A stretch of DNA of 64,000 nucleotides, taken from assembly GCF_902706605.1 (NCBI RefSeq), contig NZ_CACSLH010000007.1, positions 42,488-106,487 of the forward strand. The letters run 5' to 3'. Source of the stretch: Enterococcus sp. CSURQ0835. Its GTDB lineage: Bacteria > Bacillota > Bacilli > Lactobacillales > Enterococcaceae. Shown in pieces: positions 31,118 through 39,606 of this stretch. Under the pieces are notes generated by a model, which saw nothing but the letters and a program-made list of their open reading frames with translations, was not told the origin of the DNA and did not search any database. How positions within the stretch are numbered: the first letter of the stretch is position 1; each line of letters opens with the position of its first letter. Both the position numbers and the translations under genes were made by a program.

Positions 31118-31818
31118 TGTTAACGATCGAAAATCTATCCGTACATTACGGGATGATCCAAGCGGTACGCGATGTAAGTTTTAATGTTAACGAAGGCGAG
31201 ATCGTGTCATTGATCGGAGCCAATGGTGCGGGGAAGACGACGATCTTGCGAACGATCTCCGGTTTGATCCATCCATCAGAAGGTAAGATCACGTTCGAAG
31301 GTCAACCGATCCAAAAAAAAGCGCCACGTAAAATCGTTGAAAACGGCTTGTCACAAGTTCCTGAAGGTCGACATGTATTTCCGGGGCTTTCAGTGCAAGA
31401 AAACCTTGAGATGGGCGCTTATTTACGTAAAGATAAAGATCTCTCAAAAGATTATGCGGCGATCTTTGAAAAATTCCCGATCTTAAAAGAACGCCGGAGC
31501 CAAGACGCGTCGACTTTATCTGGTGGGGAACAACAAATGCTTGCGATGGGGCGTGCCTTGATGTCAAAACCACGCTTGTTGTTACTAGATGAACCGTCAA
31601 TGGGACTAGCACCGATCTTTATCAAAGAGATCTTCAACATCATCCAAGAAATCCAGCAACAAGGCACGACCGTCTTATTGATCGAACAAAATGCGAAAAT
31701 GGCGTTGTCGATCGCTAACCGCGGGTATGTTTTGGAGACCGGCAAAGTTGTCTTAGAAGGTACCGGGGCAGAGCTTTTGGCTAGTGATGAAGTGAAGAAA
31801 GCGTATTTGGGAGGTTAA
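31117..31818 (+). CDS. livF: Branched-chain amino-acid ABC transporter ATPase LivF
   Basis: A 233-residue second ATPase of the importer. Walker A GANGAGKTT, signature LSGGEQQMLAMGRAL and Walker B LLLLDEPSMGLAP are present. It overlaps livG by one base (TAATG) with GGAGGTG upstream. The CBS-ACT gene follows three bases later. Confidence 0.95.
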   Translation: MLTIENLSVHYGMIQAVRDVSFNVNEGEIVSLIGANGAGKTTILRTISGLIHPSEGKITFEGQPIQKKAPRKIVENGLSQVPEGRHVFPGLSVQENLEMGAYLRKDKDLSKDYAAIFEKFPILKERRSQDASTLSGGEQQMLAMGRALMSKPRLLLLDEPSMGLAPIFIKEIFNIIQEIQQQGTTVLLIEQNAKMALSIANRGYVLETGKVVLEGTGAELLASDEVKKAYLGG

Positions 31819-31821
31819 GTT

Positions 31822-32472
31822 ATGAGTGTAAAAGAATTTATGTCCGAAAATCTGATCACGATCGAACCGGAAACAAAGATTTTCGACGCGGTGGATTTGA
31901 TGAAAAAACATGATATCCATCGTTTGCCAGTTTTAAAGGGTGGCAAGTTAGTTGGGCTGATCACAGAAGGTACGATCCAAGCCGCGCTACCTTCAAAAGC
32001 CACTAGTTTGAGTGTGTACGAAGTCAATTATTTATTGAATAAAACGACGGTGGCTGACGTGATGATTCAAGATGTCAAAACGATCCCACCGACTGCCCAA
32101 TTAGAAGACGCGATCTATTTGATGCGTAAAAATAAAATCGGGGTCTTGCCGATAGTCGCCGGCGACCAACTAGTCGGGATCATCACGAACAATGATATTT
32201 TCGATGCCTTTTTACAAATCTCCGGTTATCACGAAGGCGGTACCCGCATTCAAGTGAAGATCGCAAAAGATAAAACGGGTGTCTTAGCCGAACTTGCGGA
32301 ACTGTTAGCCAAAAATGAATACAGCATTTTGACGGTGATCGTCGACCGAGCTCATGGTGAGACGATCATTGAGATTCAGATCCAATCGCAAGAGCCGGAA
32401 AAAATCCGCGCATTAGTCACAGGTGCGGGCTTTACTGTTGCCAGTGCGGAACTGACGAAACCATTTGAGTAA
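31822..32472 (+). CDS. CBS-domain pair plus ACT domain protein (AcuB-like)
   Basis: A 216-residue protein: two CBS repeats (about 1-60 and 75-135, DLMKKHDIHRLPVL and YLMRKNKIGVLPIV) that bind adenine nucleotides, then an ACT domain (about 140-215) of the kind that binds amino acids. It lies three bases after livF and is the last gene of the operon, the same place as in streptococci. It probably senses energy state and branched-chain amino acids, perhaps to adjust the transporter; this is inference. Some relatives are called AcuB, but no acetoin genes are near. Confidence 0.85.
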   Translation: MSVKEFMSENLITIEPETKIFDAVDLMKKHDIHRLPVLKGGKLVGLITEGTIQAALPSKATSLSVYEVNYLLNKTTVADVMIQDVKTIPPTAQLEDAIYLMRKNKIGVLPIVAGDQLVGIITNNDIFDAFLQISGYHEGGTRIQVKIAKDKTGVLAELAELLAKNEYSILTVIVDRAHGETIIEIQIQSQEPEKIRALVTGAGFTVASAELTKPFE

Positions 32473-32474
32473 TT

Positions 32475-32515
32475 AAAAAAGATCTTAGCCGCGTTTTGCG
32501 ACTAAGATCTTTTTT
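32475..32515. terminator. Bidirectional terminator between the liv and met operons
   Basis: AAAAAAGATCTTAG (32475-32488) pairs with CTAAGATCTTTTTT (32502-32515). It can serve the liv operon on the plus strand and metH on the minus strand. Confidence 0.93.
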
Positions 32516-32536
32516 AGTTTGTATTGGATCGGCTAG

Positions 32537-34915
32537 CTAATTTTGATCTGCAAAAAAACGTTGCGCAATCGTGACACTTTCAAGTGCATCGTGGGCATAA
32601 AAATCCGCACCGACAAATTCACGGTAATCTTCATTCAATACGGCACCGCCGACCATAAACGTGACGTTTAATTCAGCGGCTTTACAAGCGGCGATCGTTT
32701 TTTTCATGCTCTGGACAGTGGTCGTCATCAAAGCGCTCAAGCCGACTAATTTGATCTGCTGTTGTGTGATCGTGGCAACGACAGTTTCGATTGGCACGTC
32801 TTTTCCTAGATCCACTACATCAAAACCATAATTTTCCAGCAGCATCTTGACGATATTTTTGCCGATGTCATGAATGTCACCTTCCACCGTCGCTAGTAAA
32901 ATTTTGTGACTCGTTGTTTTTGCGGCTGGCTGAGTCGCAAAATAATCTTTTAACACGTCTTGGGCTTGTTTGACGGCATTGGCTGATTGCATTAGCTGCG
33001 GTAAAAACAAACGGCCTTGATCAAATTCTTCGCCGACGAGATTTAAGGCGGGGATGAAAAATTGATCAACGATCTCTAGCGGTGTGTTTACTTCCAATAG
33101 CTCACGAGTCACCGGCGCAGTCTCATCTTTTCGCCCTTGGATGATCAACGTTTTTAAATCGGTTTCGTCAGACGGCGTCAGAACTTGTGCCGACGCTTTT
33201 TTTGTGATCGTGATTGCTTGGTTGTTGGCGATAAAGTTCGTTGCATCGTGATCTTGTCCATTGATCACGCGTAAGGCATGGATCGCATTTGACATGATCG
33301 GAGAAGCCGGGTTGATGATCGGTGCGTCTAAACCAGCGCCGACTGCTGCGGCTAAAAAGGTACTGTTTAACAACGCACGATTCGGTAACCCAAAGGAGAC
33401 ATTGCTGACGCCGGCTACGGTTAGTAAACCTAATCGTTTTTTGATCAGTTTCAACGTGTCTAAAGTAACTGCCACTTGGTCTTGCTGAGCCGAAGCCGTT
33501 AAGACGAGTGGATCGATCAAAACATCGGCTGGTGGAATTCCAAAGCTTTGTGCTGTTTGTAAAATTGTCGCTGCGACCTCACAACGTGTTTCAGCTGTTT
33601 CAGGAATGCCCGTCTCATCTAAAGCTAAGCCCAACACTAAAGCGCCGTATTTTTTGACGAGCGGGAAAATTTTTGCCATCGTCTCAGGTTTTCCGTTGAC
33701 TGAATTGATCAAGGGCCGACCATTGTAGATCCTTGCGGCAGCTTCGATCGCTTCCGGGCTAGAGCTGTCGATCACAAGCGGTAATGAGGTGATGCTTTGC
33801 AATTCAGGAATGAGGTGCGTCAATAGTTGGGCTTCATTTAATTCTGGCAACCCGACATTGACATCTAATAGATCAGCACCGGCAGATTGTTGCGTGATCG
33901 CTTCATTTAACACATAAGCAAAATCATTTTGACGTAAGGCTGCTTGCAAACGTTTTTTACCGGTGGGATTGAGCCGTTCACCGATTACAGATAGTTGGTC
34001 GTTTAAAATGTGGGTCTGAGTACCGCTAGTGACCGCGGTGACTGTCTGAGGGTTAGTTTTTTTTATGGACGTAGTATCAAGTAAGTGGCGCAGTTCTTTG
34101 ATAAATGCAGGAGTCGTCCCACAACAACCGCCGATGATGCGAACGCCTTTTTGCAACATTTTTGCGACATTGGCGGCGTATTCCGTTTCGGTGATGCGAT
34201 AAACTGTCTGACCGTCTACGATTTCTGGTAAGCCAGCATTTGCTTGAACAATCACGGGAATTTGAGCGTAGTCGAGTAAAGTTTCGACATGCGGTAAGAG
34301 CTCTGCTGGACCGAGGGAACAATTCAAGCCGACTGCTGCGACGCCTAAACTTTGTAATGTCAAAACGGCGGTCAATGGATCAGTCCCTAAAAAAGTTCGA
34401 CCATCTGCTTGGAACGTCATCGTGGCAAAAATCGGTAGTTGAGTATTTTCTTTTGCGGCTAAGATTGCGGCTTTTGTCTCCAATAAATCCGACATCGTTT
34501 CGATCAAAATCAAATCAGCACCGGCTTGTTCGGCAGCGATCATTTGGATTTTAAACAAGTCGTACGCTTCATCAAAGGTCAATGTGCCAAGCGGAGCTAA
34601 TAGCTGACCGATCGGACCAATGTCACAAGCGACAAATTTTGGTTGAGCAGCGCGGGCAAGTTGGACGGCTTTTATGATGATTTCTTCGACGTCTTCTGGT
34701 TTGATTTTTTTTCCATTTGCTTGAAAAGTATTCGTCGTCACAACATCGCAACCTGCTGCAACGTATTCTGTGTGGATCTGTTGGACGATCTCAGGATGGG
34801 AAAGGTTGAAATATTCCGGTAACGCCCCAAGTGGCAGACCGTATTTTTGTAACATCGTTCCCATCGCTCCGTCAAATAATAATGGGTGGTTCTTTAAATG
34901 TTCAAGAATCGTCAT
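32537..34915 (-). CDS. metH: Cobalamin-dependent methionine synthase lacking the reactivation domain
   Basis: A 792-residue MetH. Order: homocysteine-binding domain (1-285; zinc Cys in GLNCSLGP and GGCCGTTP), pterin domain (about 310-560; VIGERLNPTGKKRL), cobalamin cap and binding domain (to the end; lower-ligand motif DIHDIGKNI). E. coli MetH is over 1200 residues because it also carries the AdoMet-binding reactivation domain; here that function is encoded by the adjacent gene. ATG at 34915 has AGGAGG six bases upstream and overlaps the reactivation gene by four bases. It needs cobalamin, which must be imported; no B12 genes are in the window. Confidence 0.93.
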   Translation of the reverse strand: MTILEHLKNHPLLFDGAMGTMLQKYGLPLGALPEYFNLSHPEIVQQIHTEYVAAGCDVVTTNTFQANGKKIKPEDVEEIIIKAVQLARAAQPKFVACDIGPIGQLLAPLGTLTFDEAYDLFKIQMIAAEQAGADLILIETMSDLLETKAAILAAKENTQLPIFATMTFQADGRTFLGTDPLTAVLTLQSLGVAAVGLNCSLGPAELLPHVETLLDYAQIPVIVQANAGLPEIVDGQTVYRITETEYAANVAKMLQKGVRIIGGCCGTTPAFIKELRHLLDTTSIKKTNPQTVTAVTSGTQTHILNDQLSVIGERLNPTGKKRLQAALRQNDFAYVLNEAITQQSAGADLLDVNVGLPELNEAQLLTHLIPELQSITSLPLVIDSSSPEAIEAAARIYNGRPLINSVNGKPETMAKIFPLVKKYGALVLGLALDETGIPETAETRCEVAATILQTAQSFGIPPADVLIDPLVLTASAQQDQVAVTLDTLKLIKKRLGLLTVAGVSNVSFGLPNRALLNSTFLAAAVGAGLDAPIINPASPIMSNAIHALRVINGQDHDATNFIANNQAITITKKASAQVLTPSDETDLKTLIIQGRKDETAPVTRELLEVNTPLEIVDQFFIPALNLVGEEFDQGRLFLPQLMQSANAVKQAQDVLKDYFATQPAAKTTSHKILLATVEGDIHDIGKNIVKMLLENYGFDVVDLGKDVPIETVVATITQQQIKLVGLSALMTTTVQSMKKTIAACKAAELNVTFMVGGAVLNEDYREFVGADFYAHDALESVTIAQRFFADQN

Positions 34916-35577
34916 CTTTTTCCTCCTACTCGATAAGGGCATGTGGTCAAATCGCAATCAACACAGTTCGGGCGTTGCCGACGAGGGCGCGCCATTTTTT
35001 CATCCGCAAATAAACCGGTGAAGGCCGTAATAGATTTGCGCGGGATCATCAATAAATTTTCGTTTAACGTGATGCCTAATTGTCTTTCCGCAGCGAGTGC
35101 GTGTAGCAATTGCGGTTGAACCGTCAAGGGCAAGTCACCATAACCAGGAGAAAAACGCCGGTTCAAGGTGAGGCCACCTGCTTGTTGTTCGATGTCACAC
35201 TCCGCTAGATCCGCGATTTTTTCGATATATTCCGTACAACAAGCATCTAAGATCACCGCTCGGGTCAAGTCAGTTGCTTCGTAGCGTCTAATTTGGCGTT
35301 CGATGGCAATTCCTAAGGTGACACCCAAGAGGGCGATTTTTTGTGCGTGCTGTAAATGTTTATAAACGGAACGCCCTGGTAACACGACACCAGCTTGTGG
35401 CACGACGATCGTATCATTCGTGACTTCAAGTTCAAAAATTTGAAACGTGTACCGCGGTTGGCTGATTTGTTGCACCTCACAGCTTAGTTCTTCGATCAGC
35501 TGCCTCATCTCGGGGCGCAATGTTTGTTGGCGCTTATAGCCTAAATAGCGTAAGATCTCCGTTTGATTTAATTTCAT
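34912..35577 (-). CDS. Stand-alone MetH reactivation-domain protein
   Basis: A 221-residue protein resembling the AdoMet-binding activation domain of MetH, as found detached in Thermotoga and some Firmicutes. RRFSPGYGDLPLTVQ corresponds to the conserved RxxPGY motif; a Cys-rich end (NCVDCDLTTCPYRVG) adds a possible metal site. It would reductively methylate inactive cob(II)alamin on MetH. It overlaps metF upstream and metH downstream by four bases each (ATGA), so the three products are translated together. Confidence 0.85.
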   Translation of the reverse strand: MKLNQTEILRYLGYKRQQTLRPEMRQLIEELSCEVQQISQPRYTFQIFELEVTNDTIVVPQAGVVLPGRSVYKHLQHAQKIALLGVTLGIAIERQIRRYEATDLTRAVILDACCTEYIEKIADLAECDIEQQAGGLTLNRRFSPGYGDLPLTVQPQLLHALAAERQLGITLNENLLMIPRKSITAFTGLFADEKMARPRRQRPNCVDCDLTTCPYRVGGKR

Positions 35578-36428
35578 CGTAACAACTCCATTGCGGCGCG
35601 CGCGATTTCAGGTCGATTCATCGTGTAGACATGAATGCCGTCCACGCCTTGTTTTTTCAAATCTTCCATTTGTGTCAACGCATATTCTAAGCCAGCTTGA
35701 CGTAAAGATGGCGCGTCGTGTCCATAGCGGTGGATGAGCTTGATCAGTTCAGCGGGCAAGGACGAACCGCACATGAAAATCATTTTTGCGACTTGTTGCT
35801 GACTTAAAATCGGCATGATTCCAGCAGAAATCGGAATCGTGACGCCAGCTTGTTGGGCTTGTTCCATCAGTTGATAAAAGACGCGGTTATCAAAAAATAA
35901 TTGCGAGATCAAAAATTCTGCGCCACTCGTTTGCTTGGCTAATAAATGCTGGCTATTTTCATGACAATCTAGTTGCGAGATGTGACCTTCTGGATAACAA
36001 GCAGCCCCCAAACATAAATCCGGTTGCGTTTGGTGCAAATAGCCAATCAAGTCTTTGGCATAATGAAAATCCGGTAAGTCCGCGTCAGTTAAGGGTAAGT
36101 CCCCTCGCAAAGCTAAAATATTTTCGATGTTGTGAGCTTTGATAGCTGCTACGATTTGATCGATCTCAGCTTGACTTTTTTTGACACAGGTCAGGTGATG
36201 GAGGGATTCGATCTGGTATTTTTCTTTTAATGTCGCGGCGATAGCTAAAGTTTGCTGGTCGGCAATACTTCCACCCGCGCCATATGTCACACTGATGAAA
36301 TCCGGTTGATAGTCAGTCGTTTGTTCTAAGGTGGCATAAATTTTTTCAATGCTGTCCGTTTTTTTCGGGGGAAAGACTTCAAAGGAAATCACGCAATCTT
36401 TTTTTTGGTAAATCGATGATAACTTCAT
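35574..36428 (-). CDS. metF: 5,10-methylenetetrahydrofolate reductase
   Basis: A 284-residue FAD-dependent enzyme that makes 5-methyl-tetrahydrofolate, the methyl donor for MetH. Motifs: VISFEVFPPKK with the catalytic Glu, DFISVTYGAGG and ENILALRGDLP. ATG at 36428 has AAGGAGG five bases upstream; an earlier in-frame ATG at 36464 precedes that site. First gene of the metF - reactivator - metH operon. Confidence 0.95.
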   Translation of the reverse strand: MKLSSIYQKKDCVISFEVFPPKKTDSIEKIYATLEQTTDYQPDFISVTYGAGGSIADQQTLAIAATLKEKYQIESLHHLTCVKKSQAEIDQIVAAIKAHNIENILALRGDLPLTDADLPDFHYAKDLIGYLHQTQPDLCLGAACYPEGHISQLDCHENSQHLLAKQTSGAEFLISQLFFDNRVFYQLMEQAQQAGVTIPISAGIMPILSQQQVAKMIFMCGSSLPAELIKLIHRYGHDAPSLRQAGLEYALTQMEDLKKQGVDGIHVYTMNRPEIARAAMELLR

Positions 36429-36454
36429 GAATACCTCCTTAAAGCTTTTTGTCG

Positions 36455-36482
36455 ATTCTATCATAAACTAACAAGCTTTCAA
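36455..36482 (-). promoter_or_regulatory. Promoter of the metF-metH operon
   Basis: On the minus strand TTGAAA, 16 bases, TAGAAT with TGA before the -10. The leader is only about 20 bases, so no S-box or T-box riboswitch is present. Confidence 0.65.
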
Positions 36483-36570
36483 GCTAAAGTTGTCTGAATT
36501 GACTGATTTTTTTGCTTTTACTAGGTCCTCTTTCAAAAATATGCTAAAATAAACGAGCGGAGGAGAAATC

Positions 36571-36801
36571 ATGGCAAAAAAAAATAAAGATATTGAAGTT
36601 CAGATTAATGAAGTAAAAAAACAAGTAGCAGGTCAGACGGTGACAGTCAATCAACTTGTGATCGGTAAAAAAGTGATCGGGGAAGTCATCCCAACCACAA
36701 ATCAATTCGAAGCGTGGTCAGATGGGGAAAAAATTTCGACGGTTAAAACCTTGGATGCTGGCGTTGAAGCCGTGATCCGAGCGTGGAATTTACACGACTA
36801 A
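36571..36801 (+). CDS. DUF2969 protein
   Basis: A 76-residue soluble protein of the DUF2969 family, found mainly in Lactobacillales; function unknown. It is lysine-rich at the start (AKKNKDIEVQINEVKKQ) and ends with a Trp-containing segment (AVIRAWNLHD). The start has GGAGGAGA upstream, and ATGCTAAAAT is a likely extended -10. It stands alone, between the divergent met operon and two tRNA genes. Confidence 0.82.
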   Translation: MAKKNKDIEVQINEVKKQVAGQTVTVNQLVIGKKVIGEVIPTTNQFEAWSDGEKISTVKTLDAGVEAVIRAWNLHD

Positions 36802-36820
36802 AATTTTTTTACAAAAGTAC

Positions 36821-36849
36821 TTGCAATTTATTTTGAAATTCTGTATTAT
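36821..36849 (+). promoter_or_regulatory. Promoter of the tRNA pair
   Basis: TTGCAA (36821-36826) and TATTAT (36844-36849) are exactly 17 bases apart. Confidence 0.75.
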
Positions 36850-36898
36850 AACTGATGTCGGGTTTTTAAATAATAAAAACTGCCAGACATCATCGTTT

Positions 36899-36982
36899 GG
36901 AGGAGTAGCGAAGTGGCTAAACGCGACGGACTGTAAATCCGTTCCTTCGGGTTCAGTGGTTCGAATCCACTCTCCTCCACCA
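36899..36982 (+). tRNA. trnY: tRNA-Tyr (GTA)
   Basis: Acceptor arms GGAGGAG and CTCCTCC pair perfectly. The anticodon is GTA at 36933-36935. A long variable arm (with CCTTCGG) marks a class II tRNA, as expected for Tyr in bacteria. The 3' end ACCA is encoded. The TTCGAATC T-loop is present. Confidence 0.97.
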
Positions 36983-36983
36983 T

Positions 36984-37055
36984 TGGGGTATAGCCAAGCG
37001 GTAAGGCATCAGACTTTGACTCTGACATGCGTTGGTTCGAATCCAGCTACCCCAG
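36984..37055 (+). tRNA. trnQ: tRNA-Gln (TTG)
   Basis: Acceptor arms TGGGGTA and TACCCCA pair. The anticodon is TTG at 37016-37018 in the loop CTTTGAC. GTTCGAATC forms the T-loop. The CCA end is not encoded (G followed by T run), so it must be added after transcription. It follows tRNA-Tyr by one base, in the same transcript. Confidence 0.97.
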
Positions 37056-37060
37056 TTTTT

Positions 37061-37086
37061 AAGTCAGACAGCGGTCTGGCTTTTTA
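37061..37086 (+). terminator. Terminator of the tRNA pair
   Basis: AAGTCAGAC pairs with GGTCTGGCTT, followed by five T. The 170 bases after it hold short inverted repeats (AAGGCAA/TTGCCTT, GGTCG/CGACC) but no gene I recognise. Confidence 0.85.
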
Positions 37087-37254
37087 TTTTGCAATTAAAA
37101 AGTAACGTCGCAGCTCGGTTTTGTTTTTAGAGCGGTCGTGCTAGGATCGTAAAAGGCAATGGAGTGACTCGACCATAATTTTTACTGCGGCTTGCCTTAT
37201 GACTTGCACTTTTTTTGATTTTTGGCTACCTTGGAGTAAAGGAGCTGAAGCTAG

Positions 37255-37440
37255 ATGAAAAAAGTTGAACAAGTCAAGTCTGCGGTAACGGAAGCGGCTG
37301 AGCGGATTTATGATCTAGTCAAAGACAATCATTATGATGTCTCCGTCAATGTCATGAATAAAGATCGTAAAAAAGGGATGACAATCCAGCGCAACCGGCC
37401 AACGCGCCACACGATCAAATGGCGGGCCAAAAATCATTGA
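37255..37440 (+). CDS. Small basic protein of unknown function, 61 residues
   Basis: I do not recognise the family. The N-terminal half looks like an amphipathic helix (VEQVKSAVTEAAERIYDLVK), and the C-terminal part is very basic (KDRKKGMTIQRNRPTRHTIKWRAKNH), as in nucleic-acid-binding proteins. AAAGGAG nine bases upstream and a terminator directly downstream support a real single gene. No signal or membrane segment. Confidence 0.7.
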   Translation: MKKVEQVKSAVTEAAERIYDLVKDNHYDVSVNVMNKDRKKGMTIQRNRPTRHTIKWRAKNH

Positions 37441-37448
37441 TCACAGTG

Positions 37449-37478
37449 GAACTAGCCGAGGTGTGCTAGTTCTTTTTT
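37449..37478 (+). terminator. Terminator of the small basic protein gene
   Basis: GAACTAGC (37449-37456) pairs with GCTAGTTC (37465-37472), followed by six T. Confidence 0.88.
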
Positions 37479-37556
37479 ATTTTGGCTCGAGAAATGAAAG
37501 TCTCATTTTTCCTTGATAGGATCTCCTAAAAAATAAAAAAAATTTTGTTAAACGTG

Positions 37557-37568
37557 GAAAACGTTTTC
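37557..37568. promoter_or_regulatory. cre-like palindrome upstream of the glucosaminidase
   Basis: GAAAACGTTTTC is a perfect 12-base palindrome matching the core of CcpA cre sites. It lies 62 bases before the start codon, near a possible extended -10 (TGTTATTTT), so catabolite repression of the autolysin is plausible. Confidence 0.5.
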
Positions 37569-37629
37569 GGATTGTGTTATTTTAGAAGTAGCAATTTTTG
37601 TTCTAAAAAATAAAAAATGGAGGCGTATT

Positions 37630-38694
37630 ATGAATTTAAAAGTGCCGTTAGTTGGTTTAGTCGCAGTGATGAGTCTCGGCTTAGCACCTCAAGTTTTAGC
37701 CGCTGAAGAGAGTCCCCAAGAAGTGACCGAAGCGACTGGAGGGACCGGGTTAGTTCATACTCATCAAGTACCGCTGGAAGAATTTTTATTCCAATCGCGC
37801 GCAGACAATCGTAGTGTGCAACAAAACTTTATCAATCAAGTGGCCCCGTCTGCCCAAAGTTTAGCTGGAGCAAATGATATGTATGCTTCAGTGATGATCG
37901 CCCAAGCAATCGTTGAAAGTGGCTGGGGCAAGAGTACGTTGTCAGCTGCACCAAACTATAATTTATTCGGGATCAAAGGAAGTTACAATGGTCAATCAGT
38001 TACGATGCCTACTCAAGAGTATATCAATGGTCAGTGGATCACAGTCAATGCAAAATTCCGGAAATATCCTTCTTATAAAGAATCGTTGCAAGACAATGTC
38101 AACATCATTCGCAATACTTCTTTTTCACCGGGTGTTTATTATTATGCCGGCGCGTGGAAAAGTAATACGAAATCTTATCGGGATGCGACGGCTTATTTGA
38201 CGGGGCGATATGCGACCGCTCCGAATTATGCGACTGCGTTAAATAATATGATCGAAACGTATAATTTGACTCAATATGATAGCGGCGTGCAGACGGTTCC
38301 GATGCACCGCTTGTACAACAAAAATACCGGCGAACATTTTTACACCGGTAGCACAGCTGAAAAAAATGGTTTGATCAATATGGGTTGGACATTTGAAGGC
38401 ACGGCTTGGCAAGCACCAACTTCTAGTTCAACGAAAGTCTACCGTTTGTATAATCCTTATACCGGAGATCATCACTATACGACAAGTAGTAAAGAACGCA
38501 ACGGCTTGACTAGCATCGGTTGGAAATATGAAAGCGACTGCTGGTACTCTGGCGGAAATCGCGTCTTGTATCGTTTATACAATCCGAATGCGAAAACAGC
38601 TGGAGCTCACCATTACACGTTGAGCAGCAGCGAAAAAGATTCGCTAGTCCGCGCTGGTTGGCGGTACGAAGGGATCGGCTGGAACGGTTATTAA
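37630..38694 (+). CDS. Secreted N-acetylglucosaminidase with three C-terminal DUF5648 repeats
   Basis: A 354-residue exported cell-wall hydrolase. A signal peptide covers residues 1-25 (cleavage near VLAAEE). The GH73-type glucosaminidase domain spans about 60-215 with catalytic Glu96 in [12 protein letters not shown]. Three repeats of the DUF5648 type follow at 225-262, 270-306 and 312-352, each with RLYN, HxYT and a GW(x)YE motif; they probably bind the wall. It lacks the LysM domains of enterococcal AtlA. The start has a TGGAGG site. Likely role: cell separation or wall turnover, possibly CcpA-controlled. Confidence 0.88.
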   Translation: MNLKVPLVGLVAVMSLGLAPQVLAAEESPQEVTEATGGTGLVHTHQVPLEEFLFQSRADNRSVQQNFINQVAPSAQSLAGANDMYASVMIAQAIVESGWGKSTLSAAPNYNLFGIKGSYNGQSVTMPTQEYINGQWITVNAKFRKYPSYKESLQDNVNIIRNTSFSPGVYYYAGAWKSNTKSYRDATAYLTGRYATAPNYATALNNMIETYNLTQYDSGVQTVPMHRLYNKNTGEHFYTGSTAEKNGLINMGWTFEGTAWQAPTSSSTKVYRLYNPYTGDHHYTTSSKERNGLTSIGWKYESDCWYSGGNRVLYRLYNPNAKTAGAHHYTLSSSEKDSLVRAGWRYEGIGWNGY

Positions 38695-38741
38695 AAATCA
38701 GAAAAGCTGAACGAACGAGTTTGTGACGCTAGAATAAAATC

Positions 38742-38789
38742 AAAAAAATCCTATTTCACTCACGAGTTGAGCGAGCTAGGATTTTTTTT
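38742..38789. terminator. Bidirectional terminator between the glucosaminidase and the tetR gene
   Basis: AAAAAAATCCTA (38742-38753) pairs with TAGGATTTTTTTT (38777-38789), with an inner CTCA/TGAG stem. Confidence 0.88.
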
Positions 38790-38821
38790 GTTTGGAAAGA
38801 ATTTATTTTGGGTTGAAAAAC

Positions 38822-39430
38822 TCAGTGGTCGATCTCGATTCCTAAGATCGTCAAGTGACCATTGCCTACTAGTTTGATGACGAGTTTGGCTAAATGATTG
38901 GCAGTCATCTCGGTGCCGGAAGTGATCCACCAATGAAGTGTGCCGACAAAGATCGAGGTCATGTATTCAATAATAAAATCCATCGGGACCTCGATCTCAT
39001 TTTCAGTGATCTTCAAGCGATTGAAAATATGCGCATAACGTTCATCTAAAATATCAGCGATCTGTTTGCGCAACATTTCATTAGCAGAAGAATCCATGAC
39101 AGTCAGAAAAAATTTACGATTTTGCTGGATGTTGTGATAAATATTTGTGAGGACCAACTCGATCTGTTTGACTTTCAAACGATTGCCTTGCACGATCTGT
39201 TCGGGGTCTAACACCGAGGCGAACGCATCAATCGCTTTGTGAAAAATAAAATCATATAAGTCTTGTTTATCTTTGAAGTGCGCGTAAAAAGTCGCTCGGT
39301 TGATCATGGCAGTGTCGGCGATCTCTTGGACGGTTACGTTATCATAGCCTTTTTGCTCAACTAAAGACACAAAAGCTTCTACGATCATTTTATGCGTTCG
39401 TTTTACTCGCAAATCCGTTTTTTTTTCCAT
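38822..39430 (-). CDS. TetR/AcrR regulator, divergent from the giant activase gene
   Basis: A 202-residue TetR-family protein. The helix-turn-helix is VTVQEIADTAMINRATFYAHF; the C-terminal half is like the TetR_C_8 type. ATG at 39430 has a GGAAGGAAA site; the longer in-frame reading to 39556 runs through the promoter region. It faces the 1418-residue activase gene across 176 bases with a perfect palindrome between them, so it probably represses both itself and the activase. The ligand is unknown. Confidence 0.9.
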   Translation of the reverse strand: MEKKTDLRVKRTHKMIVEAFVSLVEQKGYDNVTVQEIADTAMINRATFYAHFKDKQDLYDFIFHKAIDAFASVLDPEQIVQGNRLKVKQIELVLTNIYHNIQQNRKFFLTVMDSSANEMLRKQIADILDERYAHIFNRLKITENEIEVPMDFIIEYMTSIFVGTLHWWITSGTEMTANHLAKLVIKLVGNGHLTILGIEIDH

Positions 39431-39503
39431 TAACTTTTCCTTCCGATTCGCAACAAAAAGTTTTTGACTGTTGCTTATCTCACGTTTTGTTATGTTTTGC
39501 TTG

Positions 39504-39581
39504 TTGCAAAAAAAGAGTGAAGTTCCTAAAATATACGTGAGTAGTATAACAAACACTTTGTCAGATAATCAACACGTGTTG
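39504..39581. promoter_or_regulatory. Divergent promoters and palindromic operator
   Basis: Plus strand: TTGCAA (39504-39509), 17 bases, TAAAAT (39527-39532) for the activase. Minus strand: extended -10 TGTTATACT (core 39543-39548) for tetR. CAACACGTGTTG at 39570-39581 is a 12-base perfect palindrome placed at the tetR -35 region and downstream of the activase start point, where one bound dimer could block both. Confidence 0.6.
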
Positions 39582-39606
39582 GAAAAAATAGAAGGTAGGG
39601 AAGAAA

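Noticed and set aside
32537..34915. MetH as a truncated pseudogene
   Set aside because: The missing reactivation domain is present as an intact adjacent gene, and the shorter form is known from other bacteria.
36429..36570. S-box or T-box riboswitch before metF
   Set aside because: The predicted leader is only about 20 bases long, so no riboswitch fits.
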